Below, one piece after another: positions 28,456-39,097 of a stretch of 64,000 nt of DNA (the stretch's first letter is position 1; each line of letters opens with the position of its first letter). Made by a program: the position numbers and the translations under genes. The stretch covers positions 3,162,001-3,226,000 of the forward strand of contig NZ_CP044972.1 in the NCBI RefSeq assembly GCF_010104355.1, given 5' to 3'. The stretch is from Hydrogenophaga sp. PBL-H3 (GTDB lineage Bacteria; Pseudomonadota; Gammaproteobacteria; Burkholderiales; Burkholderiaceae_C). The notes beneath the pieces are model-generated. The model made no database searches. It saw only the letters and a program-made list of their open reading frames with translations, and was not told the origin of the DNA.

Positions 28456-29405
28456 CAGCGAACTCCTTTGCGGGACATCTGGTCGGTCGCAACCGCGAGG
28501 ATCACCAGAATGCCGGTGACGAGAATTTGATAGACCGACGACACACCCATGAGCGTGAGGCCGTTGCGGAACACGCCCACGATGAGCGCGCCCACCAGCG
28601 TGCCGAGCAGGATGCCGCGCCCGCCAAACAGGCTGGTGCCGCCCAGCACCACGGCGGTGATGGCATCGAGGTTTTCGGTCTGCCCGGCGTTGGGGTCGCC
28701 CGCGCCGATGCGCGCCACGCTCAGCATGGACGCGATGCCGTAGAACACGCCGGCAGCCACGTACACGCCCAGCAGCACCTTGTCGGTGGAGATGCCCGTG
28801 AGGCGCGTGGCCTCGGGGCTGTTGCCCACCGCGTAAATGTGACGACCGGGCGCGGTCTCGCGCAGTGCCAGCCAGGTCACGAGGTACAGCACCAGCATGA
28901 GGATCACGCCGTAGAGCACGTTGGTGCCACCAATGCGGAACGACTGGCCCAGCCAGTTCATGCCCTCGGGGATGTTGGTGATGGTCTGCGAGCCGCTGTA
29001 GAGCTGGGTGATGGCAAACGCGATGTTGAGCGTGCCCAGCGTGACGATGAAGGGCGGCAGCTTGGCCTTGGTCACGAGCAGGCCATTGACCAGCCCAAAC
29101 AGCGCGGTGGCGGCTATGCCCAGGGCAATGGCCACCGGGGCCGAGAGGCCGAAGTCGGCCGCCATCTTGGTCATCACGATGCTGCCCAGCGCCATGATCA
29201 TTCCGCACGAGAGGTCGATGCCCGCCGTGAGGATGATCAGCGTCTGGCCGATGGCGATGGTGCCGACCACCATCACCTGCTGCAGGATCAGCGAGAAGTT
29301 CTGCAGCGTGAGGAAGCGGTCGCTTTGCGTGGCAAAAAACACGCAGGCCAGCAGCAGGGCGATGAAGGGCCCGAGCGTGCCCAGGGGGGGGAGTTTGGCT
29401 TTCAT
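28455..29405 (-). CDS. frcC: Sugar ABC transporter permease (FrcC-like)
   Basis: 316 residues with about eight to ten membrane helices of the BPD_transp_2 (RbsC/FrcC) family. Marks are GQTLIILTAGIDLSCGMIMALGSIVMT and the coupling region AVGNSPEATRLTGISTDKVLLGVY. It forms the inner-membrane channel as a homodimer with FrcA. Its stop overlaps the frcA start. It begins 16 bases after the binding-protein gene, so the three are one transcription unit. Confidence 0.88.
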   Translation of the reverse strand: MKAKLPPLGTLGPFIALLLACVFFATQSDRFLTLQNFSLILQQVMVVGTIAIGQTLIILTAGIDLSCGMIMALGSIVMTKMAADFGLSAPVAIALGIAATALFGLVNGLLVTKAKLPPFIVTLGTLNIAFAITQLYSGSQTITNIPEGMNWLGQSFRIGGTNVLYGVILMLVLYLVTWLALRETAPGRHIYAVGNSPEATRLTGISTDKVLLGVYVAAGVFYGIASMLSVARIGAGDPNAGQTENLDAITAVVLGGTSLFGGRGILLGTLVGALIVGVFRNGLTLMGVSSVYQILVTGILVILAVATDQMSRKGVR

Positions 29406-29421
29406 GTCCGGGCCCTTTCAA

Positions 29422-30438
29422 TCACTTGTTGCCCCAGCACAGATCCATGCCGGTCTTCACGTCCTTGCTGTCTACGCCGGTCACGGGCTTGGCCGCGATC
29501 AGGGTCACGCCGGTGTCGGTGTAGCCGCTGACTTTCTTGCCGCTCTTGGCGTATTCCACGCCTGCGGCCACACCCATGGCGGCCATGCGCAGCGGGTACT
29601 GCTGCGAGGTCGCGGCGATCACGCCGGCGCCCACGTCCTTGATGCCGGCGCAACCACCGTCCACCGAGACGATGACCACGTCCTTCTCCTTGCCGGCGGC
29701 CTTGAGCGCCTTGTAGGCGCCGGCGGCAGCGGGTTCGTTGATCGTGTAGACCACGTTGATGCCCGGGTTCTTCTGCAGGCAGTTCTCCATGCCGGTCTGG
29801 CCCTTGGCAGCGTCGCCGAAGCTGTCGGCCATGCAAACCACCTCGGCCGGCTTGGCCAGGTCGTTGCTCTTGGCGTCGAGCGACTTCAGTCCGTAGCCCT
29901 GCAGGAAACCGTTGTGGCGCTGGGCGCCCACCGGGTGGCCGGGGAACAGGTCGAGCGTGGCGATGACAGGGGCCTTGCCGCCGAGCGCTGCCTTGGCGTA
30001 CTGGCCGATCAGCACGCCGGCCTTGTAGTTGTCGGTGGCGAACAGGCCGTCGACCGCGCTGGCCGGGTCGGTCGGGCTGTCGAGTGCGATCACCATCACG
30101 CCCTGGGACTGCGCCCGCTTGATGGCGGGGATGATGGCCTTGGCGTCGCTGGGGGTGAGCAGGATGGTCTTGGCACCGGCGGCAATCATGTTTTCCATGG
30201 CGGTCACCTGGCCGGCGTTGTCACCGTCGGTCTTGCCGGCGGCCGAGAGCAGCTTGGCGCCAAGTTTTTTGGCCTCGGCGTCGGCGCCCTCTTTCATCTT
30301 CACGAAAAAGGGATTGGAATCGGTCTTGGTGATCAGACCGATGACAGGCTGGGCCTGCGCCAGGGCCGTTGACGCGGCCAGGGCGAGCACAGAAAACACA
30401 CTGGCGGACGATGCGAAAGTGACTGCGCGGAAGTTCAT
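29422..30438 (-). CDS. frcB: Sugar ABC transporter substrate-binding protein (FrcB-like)
   Basis: 338 residues. Signal peptide (about 1-28, ending ALAQAQP), then a Peripla_BP_4 fold: VIGLITKTDSNPFFVKMKEGADAEAKKLG, an IALDSPTDPASAVDGLFATDN segment typical of hexose and ribose binders, and DAKS...GYTDTGVTLI near the end. It captures the sugar in the periplasm. ATG 30438 is preceded by GGAGAC; the upstream open extension is ignored. Fructose is favoured by the FrcA-type ATPase and by the kinase and isomerase genes alongside, but other ketoses or pentoses cannot be excluded. Confidence 0.85.
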   Translation of the reverse strand: MNFRAVTFASSASVFSVLALAASTALAQAQPVIGLITKTDSNPFFVKMKEGADAEAKKLGAKLLSAAGKTDGDNAGQVTAMENMIAAGAKTILLTPSDAKAIIPAIKRAQSQGVMVIALDSPTDPASAVDGLFATDNYKAGVLIGQYAKAALGGKAPVIATLDLFPGHPVGAQRHNGFLQGYGLKSLDAKSNDLAKPAEVVCMADSFGDAAKGQTGMENCLQKNPGINVVYTINEPAAAGAYKALKAAGKEKDVVIVSVDGGCAGIKDVGAGVIAATSQQYPLRMAAMGVAAGVEYAKSGKKVSGYTDTGVTLIAAKPVTGVDSKDVKTGMDLCWGNK

Positions 30439-30526
30439 GTTTGTCTCCTGGGTGGAAGGGATGGCTCTGAGATCACGCCGCCAGACACTTGGGGTTTTCA
30501 CGAGGTCCGTTGCGGTGTGGTTGGAC

Positions 30527-30563
30527 TATATTTCGAGTCAGGTTAATAAATCAACTGGATTTA
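30527..30563 (+). promoter_or_regulatory. Promoter and palindromic operator candidate of the sugar kinase gene
   Basis: TATATT (30527-30532) could be a -10 box. Downstream lies TAAATC-N5-GATTTA (30547-30563), an AT-rich perfect inverted repeat standing out in GC-rich sequence just before the kinase ATG. AT-rich inverted repeats are the usual targets of ROK repressors, and a ROK gene ends the divergent operon. Confidence 0.45.
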
Positions 30564-30566
30564 GTT

Positions 30567-31580
30567 ATGGTTTTCCCTAGTTCCCCCAACACCCTGGAAG
30601 TCGCCACCGCTGGCGAGGCGTTGATCGACCTGATCGAGGAGTCCGACGGGCGCCTGCGCCCCTGCGCGGGTGGCGCCGTCTACAACCTCACCCGCGCGCT
30701 CGGCCTGCAGGGCGTGGGCACGCTCTACCTCAATCCGCTCTCGAAAGACCGCTTCGGCCGCCTGCTGGCCGAGGGCATTGCGCAGGCCGGCGTGGTGCTC
30801 GCCCGGCCGCAGCCGGTGCACGAACCCACCTCGCTGGCGGTGGTGGGCCTGGACGCCCAGGGCAAGGCCAGCTACAGCTTCTACCGTGAGGGCGTGGCCG
30901 ACCGCCAGGTGAGCGCCAGCAGCCTGATCAGCGACTGTGCCGCCCGGCCTGGCCTGCGCATCTCCGTCACCGGTTGCCTGGCGCTGGTGGCCGAGGACAG
31001 CACCAAATACCTGCCCTGGCTGCAGGCCCAGCGCGCGGCCGGCCAGCTGGTGGTGGTGGACGCGAACCTGCGCCCGGCCATCGTGCCGGACATGGGGATC
31101 TACCGCAGCAGCGTGATGGCGGCCCTGCAGCAAGCCCACCTGATCAAGGTGAGCGACGACGACCTCGACACGCTGGGCGTGCGGGGTGCGGACGCGCTCG
31201 CCAAGGCCAGCGAACTGCTGGCCGGCACACCCGCGCAATGGCTGGCGCTCACCCTGGGCGCGGGCGGCGCGGTGCTGCTGGCGCGCGACGGCCAAGCCTG
31301 GCACAGCACCGAAACGGCCCCGGTGACGGTGGTCGACACCGTGGGCGCGGGCGACTGTTTCCTGGCCGGCCTGCTGGTGGCCTTGTTGCAGCGCCCCGCG
31401 CTGCAACGAAGCGTCCACGCCGACGAACTGCGGCTGGACGCTGGCGACGCGCAACACCTGCTGGCGCACGCCGTGGCCAGCGCCAGCCTGTGCGTGATGC
31501 AGACCGGCTGCACGCCGCCCAGCCTGCCCGACGTGGTGGCCCGCACCACCGCCCACCCACCGGTTTTTCGCGCGCTCTGA
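30567..31580 (+). CDS. PfkB-family sugar kinase (probable fructokinase)
   Basis: 337 residues of the ribokinase/PfkB fold. The N-terminal GEALIDLIEESDGRLRPCAGGAVYNLTRAL gives the substrate site, and the C-terminal VVDTVGAGDCFLAGLL has the anion hole and catalytic Asp of the GAGD motif. It should phosphorylate the imported sugar; fructose to fructose-6-phosphate fits the adjacent Frc-type transporter and the downstream pgi and zwf genes. Start ATG 30567 is the nearest to the fold; the frame is open further upstream. Unlike rhizobial frcBCAK, the kinase is divergent from the transporter. Confidence 0.83.
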   Translation: MVFPSSPNTLEVATAGEALIDLIEESDGRLRPCAGGAVYNLTRALGLQGVGTLYLNPLSKDRFGRLLAEGIAQAGVVLARPQPVHEPTSLAVVGLDAQGKASYSFYREGVADRQVSASSLISDCAARPGLRISVTGCLALVAEDSTKYLPWLQAQRAAGQLVVVDANLRPAIVPDMGIYRSSVMAALQQAHLIKVSDDDLDTLGVRGADALAKASELLAGTPAQWLALTLGAGGAVLLARDGQAWHSTETAPVTVVDTVGAGDCFLAGLLVALLQRPALQRSVHADELRLDAGDAQHLLAHAVASASLCVMQTGCTPPSLPDVVARTTAHPPVFRAL

Positions 31581-31663
31581 CTGGGCGCACGCCGGTTCGG
31601 CGGTTAAGGTGATGGCAGCGCCCCGTGGCCCCGCCCGCTGGCGCCGGCATCCTGTACCCGTGA

Positions 31664-31678
31664 TGTAACTTAATTACA
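31664..31678. promoter_or_regulatory. HexR-like operator 1 upstream of zwf
   Basis: TGTAACTTAATTACA has perfect TGTAA/TTACA arms with a five-base centre. It closely resembles the TGTAATTAAATTACA-type site of HexR, the RpiR-family regulator of zwf and Entner-Doudoroff genes in gammaproteobacteria. It lies 36 bases before the zwf ATG. Confidence 0.6.
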
Positions 31679-31696
31679 TTACGATCCAGATTCTGA

Positions 31697-31711
31697 AGTA
31701 ACTTTATTAGA
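31697..31711. promoter_or_regulatory. HexR-like operator 2 overlapping the zwf -10 region
   Basis: AGTAACTTTATTAGA repeats the first operator in the same orientation with its centre 33 bases further on (about three helical turns). It covers TTTATT, a -10-like box six bases before the zwf ATG, so bound repressor would block the promoter. Confidence 0.5.
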
Positions 31712-31714
31712 GCC

Positions 31715-33205
31715 ATGGTCACCTCAAGCCCCACCGCCACCGCCGCTTCTTCCGCCCCCTCGGGTCCGCTCGACCTGGTGATCTTCGGCGGCGCGGGCGA
31801 TCTCTCGGTGCGCAAGCTGCTGCCCGCGCTCTACATGGCGCACCTGCACCACAACCTGCCCGAGGCCACGCGCATCCTGGCACTGGGCCGCCAGGACTGG
31901 AACCGCGACGCCTTCACCGCCTTCATCGACGACAAGGTGCGCGGCTTCATCGAACCCGAGGCGCTGGAAGAAGCGGCGTGGGCCGCCTTCAAGGACCGAC
32001 TGGGCTACGTGTGCCTGGACGCCACCCAGCCGGCCGATTTCGCGATGCTCGGCGCCGCCCTGCAAAACGGTTCCGACCGCGTGTACTACCTGGCCACCGC
32101 GCCCACGCTGTTCACCGGCATCTGCGCACACCTCGCCAGCGCCAAGCTGATCGACGCCCGCTCGCGCGTGGTGCTGGAGAAACCGCTCGGCCACGACCTG
32201 GCCTCGGCACGCCAGATCAACGAGGAAGTCGGCCGCTACTTCAGCGAAGCGCAGACGTTTCGCATCGACCACTACCTGGGCAAGGAGACCGTGCAGAACC
32301 TGATGGTGCTGCGCTTTGGCAACACCATTTTCGAGCCACTCTGGCGGAGCCCCTACATCAAGAGCGTGCAGATCACGGTGGCCGAATCGGTGGGCGTGGG
32401 CAGCCGCGCCGGCTTCTACGACGGCACCGGCGCGCTGCGCGACATGCTGCAGAACCACCTGCTGCAACTGCTGTGCATCGTGGCCATGGAGCCGCCGGTG
32501 TCACTCGACCCCGACGCCGTGCGCGATGAAAAACTCAAGGTGCTGCGCTCGCTGCGCCCGCTCACCGTGGCCGACGTGGCGCGCGACACGGTGCGCGGCC
32601 AGTACACCGCGGGCAGCGCCAACGGCGACAAGGCCGTGGGCTACCACCAGGAGGACAACGTGCCGCCCGAGAGCGAGACCGAAACCTTCGTGGCCCTGCG
32701 CGCCCACATCAACAACTGGCGCTGGGCCAACGTGCCGATCTTCCTGCGCACCGGCAAGCGCATGGCCGAGCGCCGTTCGGAAATCGTCATCGAGTTCGCC
32801 GACCTGCCCTACACCATCTTTCCCGACGCGCCGCGCCAGCCGGTCAACCGCCTGATGATCCGCCTGCAGCCCGAGGAACACGTGCAGCTGCAGATGATGG
32901 CCAAAGAGCCCGGCAGCGGCATGCGCCTGCGCCCGGTGAGCCTGAACCTGGACCTCGAATCGGCCTTCAGCGTGCGCCGTGCCGAGGCCTACGAGCGCCT
33001 GCTCATGGATGTGATCAAAGGCCGCCTCACGCACTTCATGCGCCGCGACGAACTCGAAGCCGCGTGGACCTGGGTCGAGCCCATCCTGGATGGCTGGAAA
33101 AACCTCAATGAAAAACCCAAGGCCTACACCGCGGGCAGCTGGGGTCCGGCGGCCTCGTCGGCCCTGATGGCCCGCGAAGGCTCGGCCTGGGTCGAGGAAT
33201 CATGA
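31715..33205 (+). CDS. zwf: Glucose-6-phosphate 1-dehydrogenase
   Basis: 496 residues. The N-terminal nucleotide site is [18 protein letters not shown], the substrate-site motif is [13 protein letters not shown] (Lys and His of the active site), and FLRTGKRM lies further on. It oxidises glucose-6-phosphate to 6-phosphogluconolactone with NADP or NAD in the cytosol and feeds the Entner-Doudoroff genes that follow. It is the first gene of zwf-pgl-edd-eda-pgi. Two HexR-like palindromes precede it. The stop overlaps pgl by four bases. Confidence 0.96.
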   Translation: MVTSSPTATAASSAPSGPLDLVIFGGAGDLSVRKLLPALYMAHLHHNLPEATRILALGRQDWNRDAFTAFIDDKVRGFIEPEALEEAAWAAFKDRLGYVCLDATQPADFAMLGAALQNGSDRVYYLATAPTLFTGICAHLASAKLIDARSRVVLEKPLGHDLASARQINEEVGRYFSEAQTFRIDHYLGKETVQNLMVLRFGNTIFEPLWRSPYIKSVQITVAESVGVGSRAGFYDGTGALRDMLQNHLLQLLCIVAMEPPVSLDPDAVRDEKLKVLRSLRPLTVADVARDTVRGQYTAGSANGDKAVGYHQEDNVPPESETETFVALRAHINNWRWANVPIFLRTGKRMAERRSEIVIEFADLPYTIFPDAPRQPVNRLMIRLQPEEHVQLQMMAKEPGSGMRLRPVSLNLDLESAFSVRRAEAYERLLMDVIKGRLTHFMRRDELEAAWTWVEPILDGWKNLNEKPKAYTAGSWGPAASSALMAREGSAWVEES

Positions 33206-33900
33206 AAGAACACGCCTGCAACTCGGCCGCCGAGCTGGCCTGGCAGCTGGCCGACAGCATCGCCAAGCGCCTGCAGGACGCCATCCAGGTGCGAGGCCAC
33301 GCGGTGCTGGCGGTCTCGGGCGGCAAGTCACCCATTGCGCTGTTTGAAGCGCTGCGCGTGCTGCCTCTCGACTGGTCTCGCGTGACCGTGTTGCTGGTGG
33401 ACGAGCGCTGCGTGCCGCACGACCACGCCGAGAGCAACACCGCGCTGGTGCGCCGCCACCTGTTGCAAGACGCGGCCGCGTCCGCCATCTTCGTGCCTTT
33501 CTTCGACACGCTTCCGGCCACGCTGGACGACGCCGCGCTCGATGCCCTGGCCGACGCCGCCAACCGCCGCCTGGCCACCCAGCCCTGGCCCATGGACATG
33601 GCGGTGCTCGGCATGGGCGAAGACGGCCACACCGCCTCGCTGTTTCCCGGCGCGCCCGGCCTGCGCCAGGCCCTGCACAGCAGCGGTCCGGTGGCCTGGG
33701 TGCGCCCGACCACCGCGCCCCACGCCCGCCTCACCCTCACCCTGCCCGCCCTGCTGGCCACGCGCGAACTGGCGCTGTCCATCACCGGCGCCAGCAAGCT
33801 GGCCGTGTTCCAGCAAGCCCGCCTGGGCGCCGACGAATCGCTGCCGGTGTCCCTCATCCTCAACCAGCACCAGACGCCCGTGAGCGTGTGGCTGTCCTGA
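33202..33900 (+). CDS. pgl: 6-phosphogluconolactonase (DevB type)
   Basis: 232 residues. [10 protein letters not shown]-like [17 protein letters not shown] at the N-terminus, [21 protein letters not shown], and [14 protein letters not shown] are the three standard blocks of the DevB/SOL family. It hydrolyses 6-phosphogluconolactone to 6-phosphogluconate. ATGA overlap with zwf indicates coupled translation; edd starts 13 bases later. Confidence 0.95.
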   Translation: MKEHACNSAAELAWQLADSIAKRLQDAIQVRGHAVLAVSGGKSPIALFEALRVLPLDWSRVTVLLVDERCVPHDHAESNTALVRRHLLQDAAASAIFVPFFDTLPATLDDAALDALADAANRRLATQPWPMDMAVLGMGEDGHTASLFPGAPGLRQALHSSGPVAWVRPTTAPHARLTLTLPALLATRELALSITGASKLAVFQQARLGADESLPVSLILNQHQTPVSVWLS

Positions 33901-33913
33901 ACCGGAATGCATC

Positions 33914-35740
<1,827 letters not shown>

Positions 35741-35755
35741 ACAACAAGGAACCCC

Positions 35756-36394
35756 ATGACCACCACCTGTTTCACCCGCCCCGCTTTCACCTCCCGCGTG
35801 GTCCCCGTGATCGTGCTCAACGACGCGGCGCACGCCGTGCCACTGGCCCACGCCCTGCTGGAGGGCGGCATCGACGTGATGGAGATCACCCTGCGCTCCG
35901 GCGTGGCCCTGCAGGCCATGGAAGCCGTGGCGCGCGCCGTTCCGCAGATGCACCTGGGTGCCGGTACCGTCACCCGCGTGGCCGAGGTCGCGCAGGTGAT
36001 CGCCGCTGGCGCCAGCTTCGCCCTGTCGCCCGGCTGCACCGAGGACCTGGTGCACGCGGTGCGCGCTGCCAACCTGCCCTTCATCCCGGGCGTGATGACG
36101 CCGAGCGAAGTGATGCGCGCGCGCGACCACGGCTTCACCCTCATGAAACTCTTTCCCGCGTCGCAGGCCGGCGGCCTGGGCATGCTCAAGGCGCTCGGTG
36201 CCCCGCTGCCCGACGTGCGCTTCTGCCCCACCGGCGGCGTGAGCGTGGACAACCTGCGCGAGTTCCTCAAGCTGCCCAACGTGGCCATGGCCGGTGGCTC
36301 CTGGCTCACACCGGCCGACCTGCTGCGCAACGGTGACTGGGCCGGCATCACGAAGCTGGCGCGCGAGGCCACGGCGATGGCACAACCCGGTTGA
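35756..36394 (+). CDS. eda: KDPG aldolase
   Basis: 212 residues. [33 protein letters not shown] contains the catalytic Glu, [11 protein letters not shown] follows, [14 protein letters not shown] comes next, and the Schiff-base lysine lies in TLMKLFPAS. It splits KDPG into pyruvate and glyceraldehyde-3-phosphate. A GGAA ribosome site precedes the ATG, 15 bases after edd. A palindromic repeat separates it from pgi. Confidence 0.96.
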   Translation: MTTTCFTRPAFTSRVVPVIVLNDAAHAVPLAHALLEGGIDVMEITLRSGVALQAMEAVARAVPQMHLGAGTVTRVAEVAQVIAAGASFALSPGCTEDLVHAVRAANLPFIPGVMTPSEVMRARDHGFTLMKLFPASQAGGLGMLKALGAPLPDVRFCPTGGVSVDNLREFLKLPNVAMAGGSWLTPADLLRNGDWAGITKLAREATAMAQPG

Positions 36395-36403
36395 GCACAA
36401 AAA

Positions 36404-36477
36404 TTCCGTTCGGGCTGAGCTTGTCGAAGCCCTCGCACCCACAACCCGCAAGCCCTTAAACAAGCTCAGGGCGAACG
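36404..36477. repeat. Decayed REP-like palindrome between eda and pgi
   Basis: The left arm (36404-36432) is the same 29-base unit found in mutL, here with GAGCTTGTCGAAG. The right arm (about 36455-36477, CAAGCTCAGGGCGAACG) is degenerate. It can fold as a long hairpin in the operon mRNA and might lower pgi expression or stabilise the upstream message. Confidence 0.75.
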
Positions 36478-36497
36478 TTGACAGCAGAGCGATCCAC

Positions 36498-38078
36498 ATG
36501 AAACTGCCCACCACCCTGCCCGCCTGGCCGCAACTGCAAGCCCTCGCCGCCGGCCCCACACCCCACCTGCGCGAGCTGCTGACCGACCCGCACCGCGCCC
36601 AGCGCCTGAGCCTGAGTGCCGCCGGTATCACGCTGGACGCCAGCCGCCAGCGCACCACGCCCGCGATCCAGCAGGCCCTGCTGGCGCTGGCCGAGCAGTC
36701 CGACCTGGCCGCGCAGCGCGACGCCATGTTCCGCGGCGATGCCATCAATGCCACCGAAGGCCGACCGGTGTTGCACGTGGCGCTGCGCGGCGACCCGTTG
36801 CATGCCGGCCCCTGGGGCCCGACCGTGCAGTCCGACGTGCACCGCGAACTGGCCCGGGTGTGCGATTTCGCGCGCGACCTCAACGCAGGCGCCGTGCTCG
36901 GCTTTGCGGGCGATGCCATCACCGACGTGGTCAACATCGGCATCGGCGGCTCCGACCTCGGGCCGCGCATGGCCAACGACGCGCTGGCCCATCTTTCCGA
37001 CCCCGCCGTGCCCGGCACCCGCGTGCACTACGTCTCCAACCCCGACGCCTGGGCGCTGTGGAGCGTGCTGCGCGGGCTCGATGCAAAACGCACCCTCCTC
37101 GTGGTCTCCAGCAAAACCTTCACCACGCAGGAAACGCTGACCAACGCCGCCAGTGCGCAGCGCTGGCTGACCGACAACGGCTGCCCCCCGCAAGACCTCT
37201 CGAAGCACCTGGTGGCCATCACCGCCAGCCCGGCGCAGGCGGCCAGACTGGGCTACCCGAGCGAGCGCACCTTCCTGTTCTGGGACTGGGTGGGAGGCCG
37301 CTACTCGGTGTGGTCGGCGCTGGGTCTGCCGCTGGCGATCGCCATCGGGCCGGAGAACTTCCGCGCCTTCCTGGCCGGCGCCCGCGAGATGGACCAGCAC
37401 TTCTGCACCGCGCCGCTGGCGCAGAACCTGCCCGTGCAGCTCGCGCTGGCAGGTATCTGGAACCGCAACTTCCTGCAGTTGCCCACCCACCTCATCGTGC
37501 CCTATGCCTCGCGGCTGCTGCGCTTCACGCCCTTCGTGCAGCAGATGGACATGGAGTCCAGCGGCAAGCGCACCCACACCGACGGCAACCCCGCCACGGT
37601 GGACACCGGCCCCATCGTCTGGGGCGGCCTGGGCATTGACGGCCAGCACGCCTACTTCCAGCTCATCCACCAGGGAATGCACACCGTGCCGGTGGACTTC
37701 ATCGGTGTGCAGAACGAAGACACACCACTGCCCCTGGCCGCCACGCACCACGGCGTGGTCAACCTCAACCTGCGCGCGCAGGCCCAGGCAATGGCCTGCG
37801 GCCGCTCGCTGCAAGACACGCAGGCGGTGCTGGAGAAAGACGGCATGAGCACAGCCGATGCCGCGGCCATGGCCCCGCACCGCAGCTTCGAGGGCAACAT
37901 CCCCAGCAACGTGCTGTGGCTGGACCGCCTCGACCCGCAACGCCTGGGCGCGCTGATCGCGCTCTACGAACACAAGGTGTTCACACAGGCCGCCATCTGG
38001 CGCATCAACGCCTACGACCAGTGGGGCGTGGAGCTGGGCAAGACCATGGCCAAGGCGATGGAACAACGCGCTGTTTGA
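36498..38078 (+). CDS. pgi: Glucose-6-phosphate isomerase
   Basis: 526 residues with the standard Pgi blocks: NIGIGGSDLGPRMANDAL, VVSSKTFTTQETLTNA, FLFWDWVGGRYSVWSALGLPL, MESSGKRTHTDG (catalytic Glu region), and the C-terminal IWRINAYDQWGVELGK. It links fructose-6-phosphate from the sugar kinase to glucose-6-phosphate for Zwf. Its place at the end of the Entner-Doudoroff operon suits growth on fructose or mannitol. ATG 36498 lies after the palindrome and begins the conserved sequence. Confidence 0.95.
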   Translation: MKLPTTLPAWPQLQALAAGPTPHLRELLTDPHRAQRLSLSAAGITLDASRQRTTPAIQQALLALAEQSDLAAQRDAMFRGDAINATEGRPVLHVALRGDPLHAGPWGPTVQSDVHRELARVCDFARDLNAGAVLGFAGDAITDVVNIGIGGSDLGPRMANDALAHLSDPAVPGTRVHYVSNPDAWALWSVLRGLDAKRTLLVVSSKTFTTQETLTNAASAQRWLTDNGCPPQDLSKHLVAITASPAQAARLGYPSERTFLFWDWVGGRYSVWSALGLPLAIAIGPENFRAFLAGAREMDQHFCTAPLAQNLPVQLALAGIWNRNFLQLPTHLIVPYASRLLRFTPFVQQMDMESSGKRTHTDGNPATVDTGPIVWGGLGIDGQHAYFQLIHQGMHTVPVDFIGVQNEDTPLPLAATHHGVVNLNLRAQAQAMACGRSLQDTQAVLEKDGMSTADAAAMAPHRSFEGNIPSNVLWLDRLDPQRLGALIALYEHKVFTQAAIWRINAYDQWGVELGKTMAKAMEQRAV

Positions 38079-38211
38079 CGCAGATCAAATCTGTGCGCGG
38101 CGCAGGCCGCAGGTGATTGAGTTTGCTCAGTGAGCGCCGTGGTCGCTTGCCTAGAGTGGCTGACAGAGGGGCGAAGTCCCTTCTGTTCAACCACCACCCA
38201 GGAGCACCACC

Positions 38212-38871
38212 ATGACCCCACGACGCACCGCGCTGCACGCCGCCCTGCTGGCCCTCACCGGCCTCACCCTGCTCACCCTCTCCGGCTGAGCCACGCCACC
38301 GCCTGCGGCCGATCGCATGGTCATCTCGCCCATGGGCACCGTGACCACGTACCACCGCAAGAGCTCGGGCAGCCTGGGCACCTACGACGGTCAGGTGGTG
38401 TGGACACACGCACCGGCCACCTGGCAGGGCAAGCCGGTGATTTCATTCGGCGCGCCGCAGGCGGGCGTGGCGCTGCACGACCCGGTGAGCTTCGCCATGG
38501 TTGCCACGCTCTCCCCCGACGGCAAGCCCTTCATGGCATTTGACCCACCGATCGACTACGCCTGGCCTCTGACGGTGGGGAAGACATGGAGCACGCAGTA
38601 CACCGTGACCCTCTACCCCAGCGGTGCCACGGTGCCGCTGAAGCGCGACTTCAAGGTCGAGGGCATCGAAGACGTGACCGTGCCGGCCGGTACCTTCAAG
38701 GCGTGGAAGCTGTCATGGAAGGACAGCACGGGCGAGGCCGAAACCCGCTGGATCAGCCCGGCGCAGGGCGTCGCCACGGTCAAACGCCATGTCGAACGCC
38801 CCGCCACACACGCTCAGGGACCCGGCGTGCTCGACGCCGAATTGCTGTCGCGCGTGCTGCCGGCGAAGTGA
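38212..38871 (+). pseudogene. Lipoprotein gene with TGA at the lipobox cysteine codon
   Basis: ATG 38212 with an AGGAG site opens a signal peptide (MTPRRTALHAALLALTGLTL, then LTLSG). The next codon, where the lipobox cysteine (TGC or TGT) belongs, is TGA (38287-38289). The same frame then continues without a stop for about 193 codons to TGA 38871. That part has normal high-GC codon use and orderly motifs such as PIDYAWPLTVGKTW and VTVPAGTFKAWKL, so it was coding recently. An ATG at 38317 could give a signal-less remnant. The family is a conserved protein of unknown role; a hairpin terminator follows. Alternatives: sequencing error, fresh nonsense mutation, or stop-codon readthrough. Confidence 0.7.
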
Positions 38872-38893
38872 GCCACGCAGCACCATGAAAATG

Positions 38894-38920
38894 GCCGACC
38901 CCAAACGGGGTCGGCTTTCT
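38894..38920 (+). terminator. Intrinsic terminator after the lipoprotein gene
   Basis: GCCGACCCC-AAAC-GGGGTCGGC is a perfect nine-base stem with a four-base loop, followed by TTTCT. It lies 22 bases after the lipoprotein stop. Confidence 0.75.
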
Positions 38921-38939
38921 CAGACCAGCACTCGGACGT

Positions 38940-39014
38940 TTACTTCGCGCCGCGCGCCTTGGCCGCCGCCTGCGTTTCCTGTTTGGAGAACGGCAGCGGC
39001 AGCGCGTTGGCGCC
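38940..39014 (-). pseudogene. Scar of a second dctP gene
   Basis: Read on the minus strand, this stretch encodes GANALPLPFS joined in frame to KQETQAAAKARGAK and a stop. Both parts match the intact DctP gene nearby (GANAVPLPFS in its middle and KETQAAVAKARGAK at its end), and the 3' bases are nearly identical. It looks like what remains of a paralogous TRAP receptor gene after an internal deletion of more than 100 codons and loss of the 5' part. It stands between the lipoprotein terminator and the Fic gene. Confidence 0.65.
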
Positions 39015-39084
39015 ATGGGTGTGATTGGGTTCAGGAATGGGTTTGGAGGGACTCAGACGGGGCATTAATGGGTGTAATTGGTTA

Positions 39085-39090
39085 TAAAAT
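39085..39090 (+). promoter_or_regulatory. Putative -10 box of the fic gene
   Basis: TAAAAT (in the AT-rich run TTATAAAATT) ends seven bases before the ATG at 39098. The surrounding AT-richness contrasts with the neighbouring genes. Confidence 0.35.
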
Positions 39091-39097
39091 TGGATGC

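Noticed and set aside
38304-38317. Small hairpin TGCG-N6-CGCA 15 bases after the in-frame TGA, as a possible selenocysteine insertion element
   Set aside because: The stem is only four pairs and the loop lacks the expected features of a bacterial SECIS. It is too weak to support selenocysteine without other evidence, so the gene is listed as a probable pseudogene.
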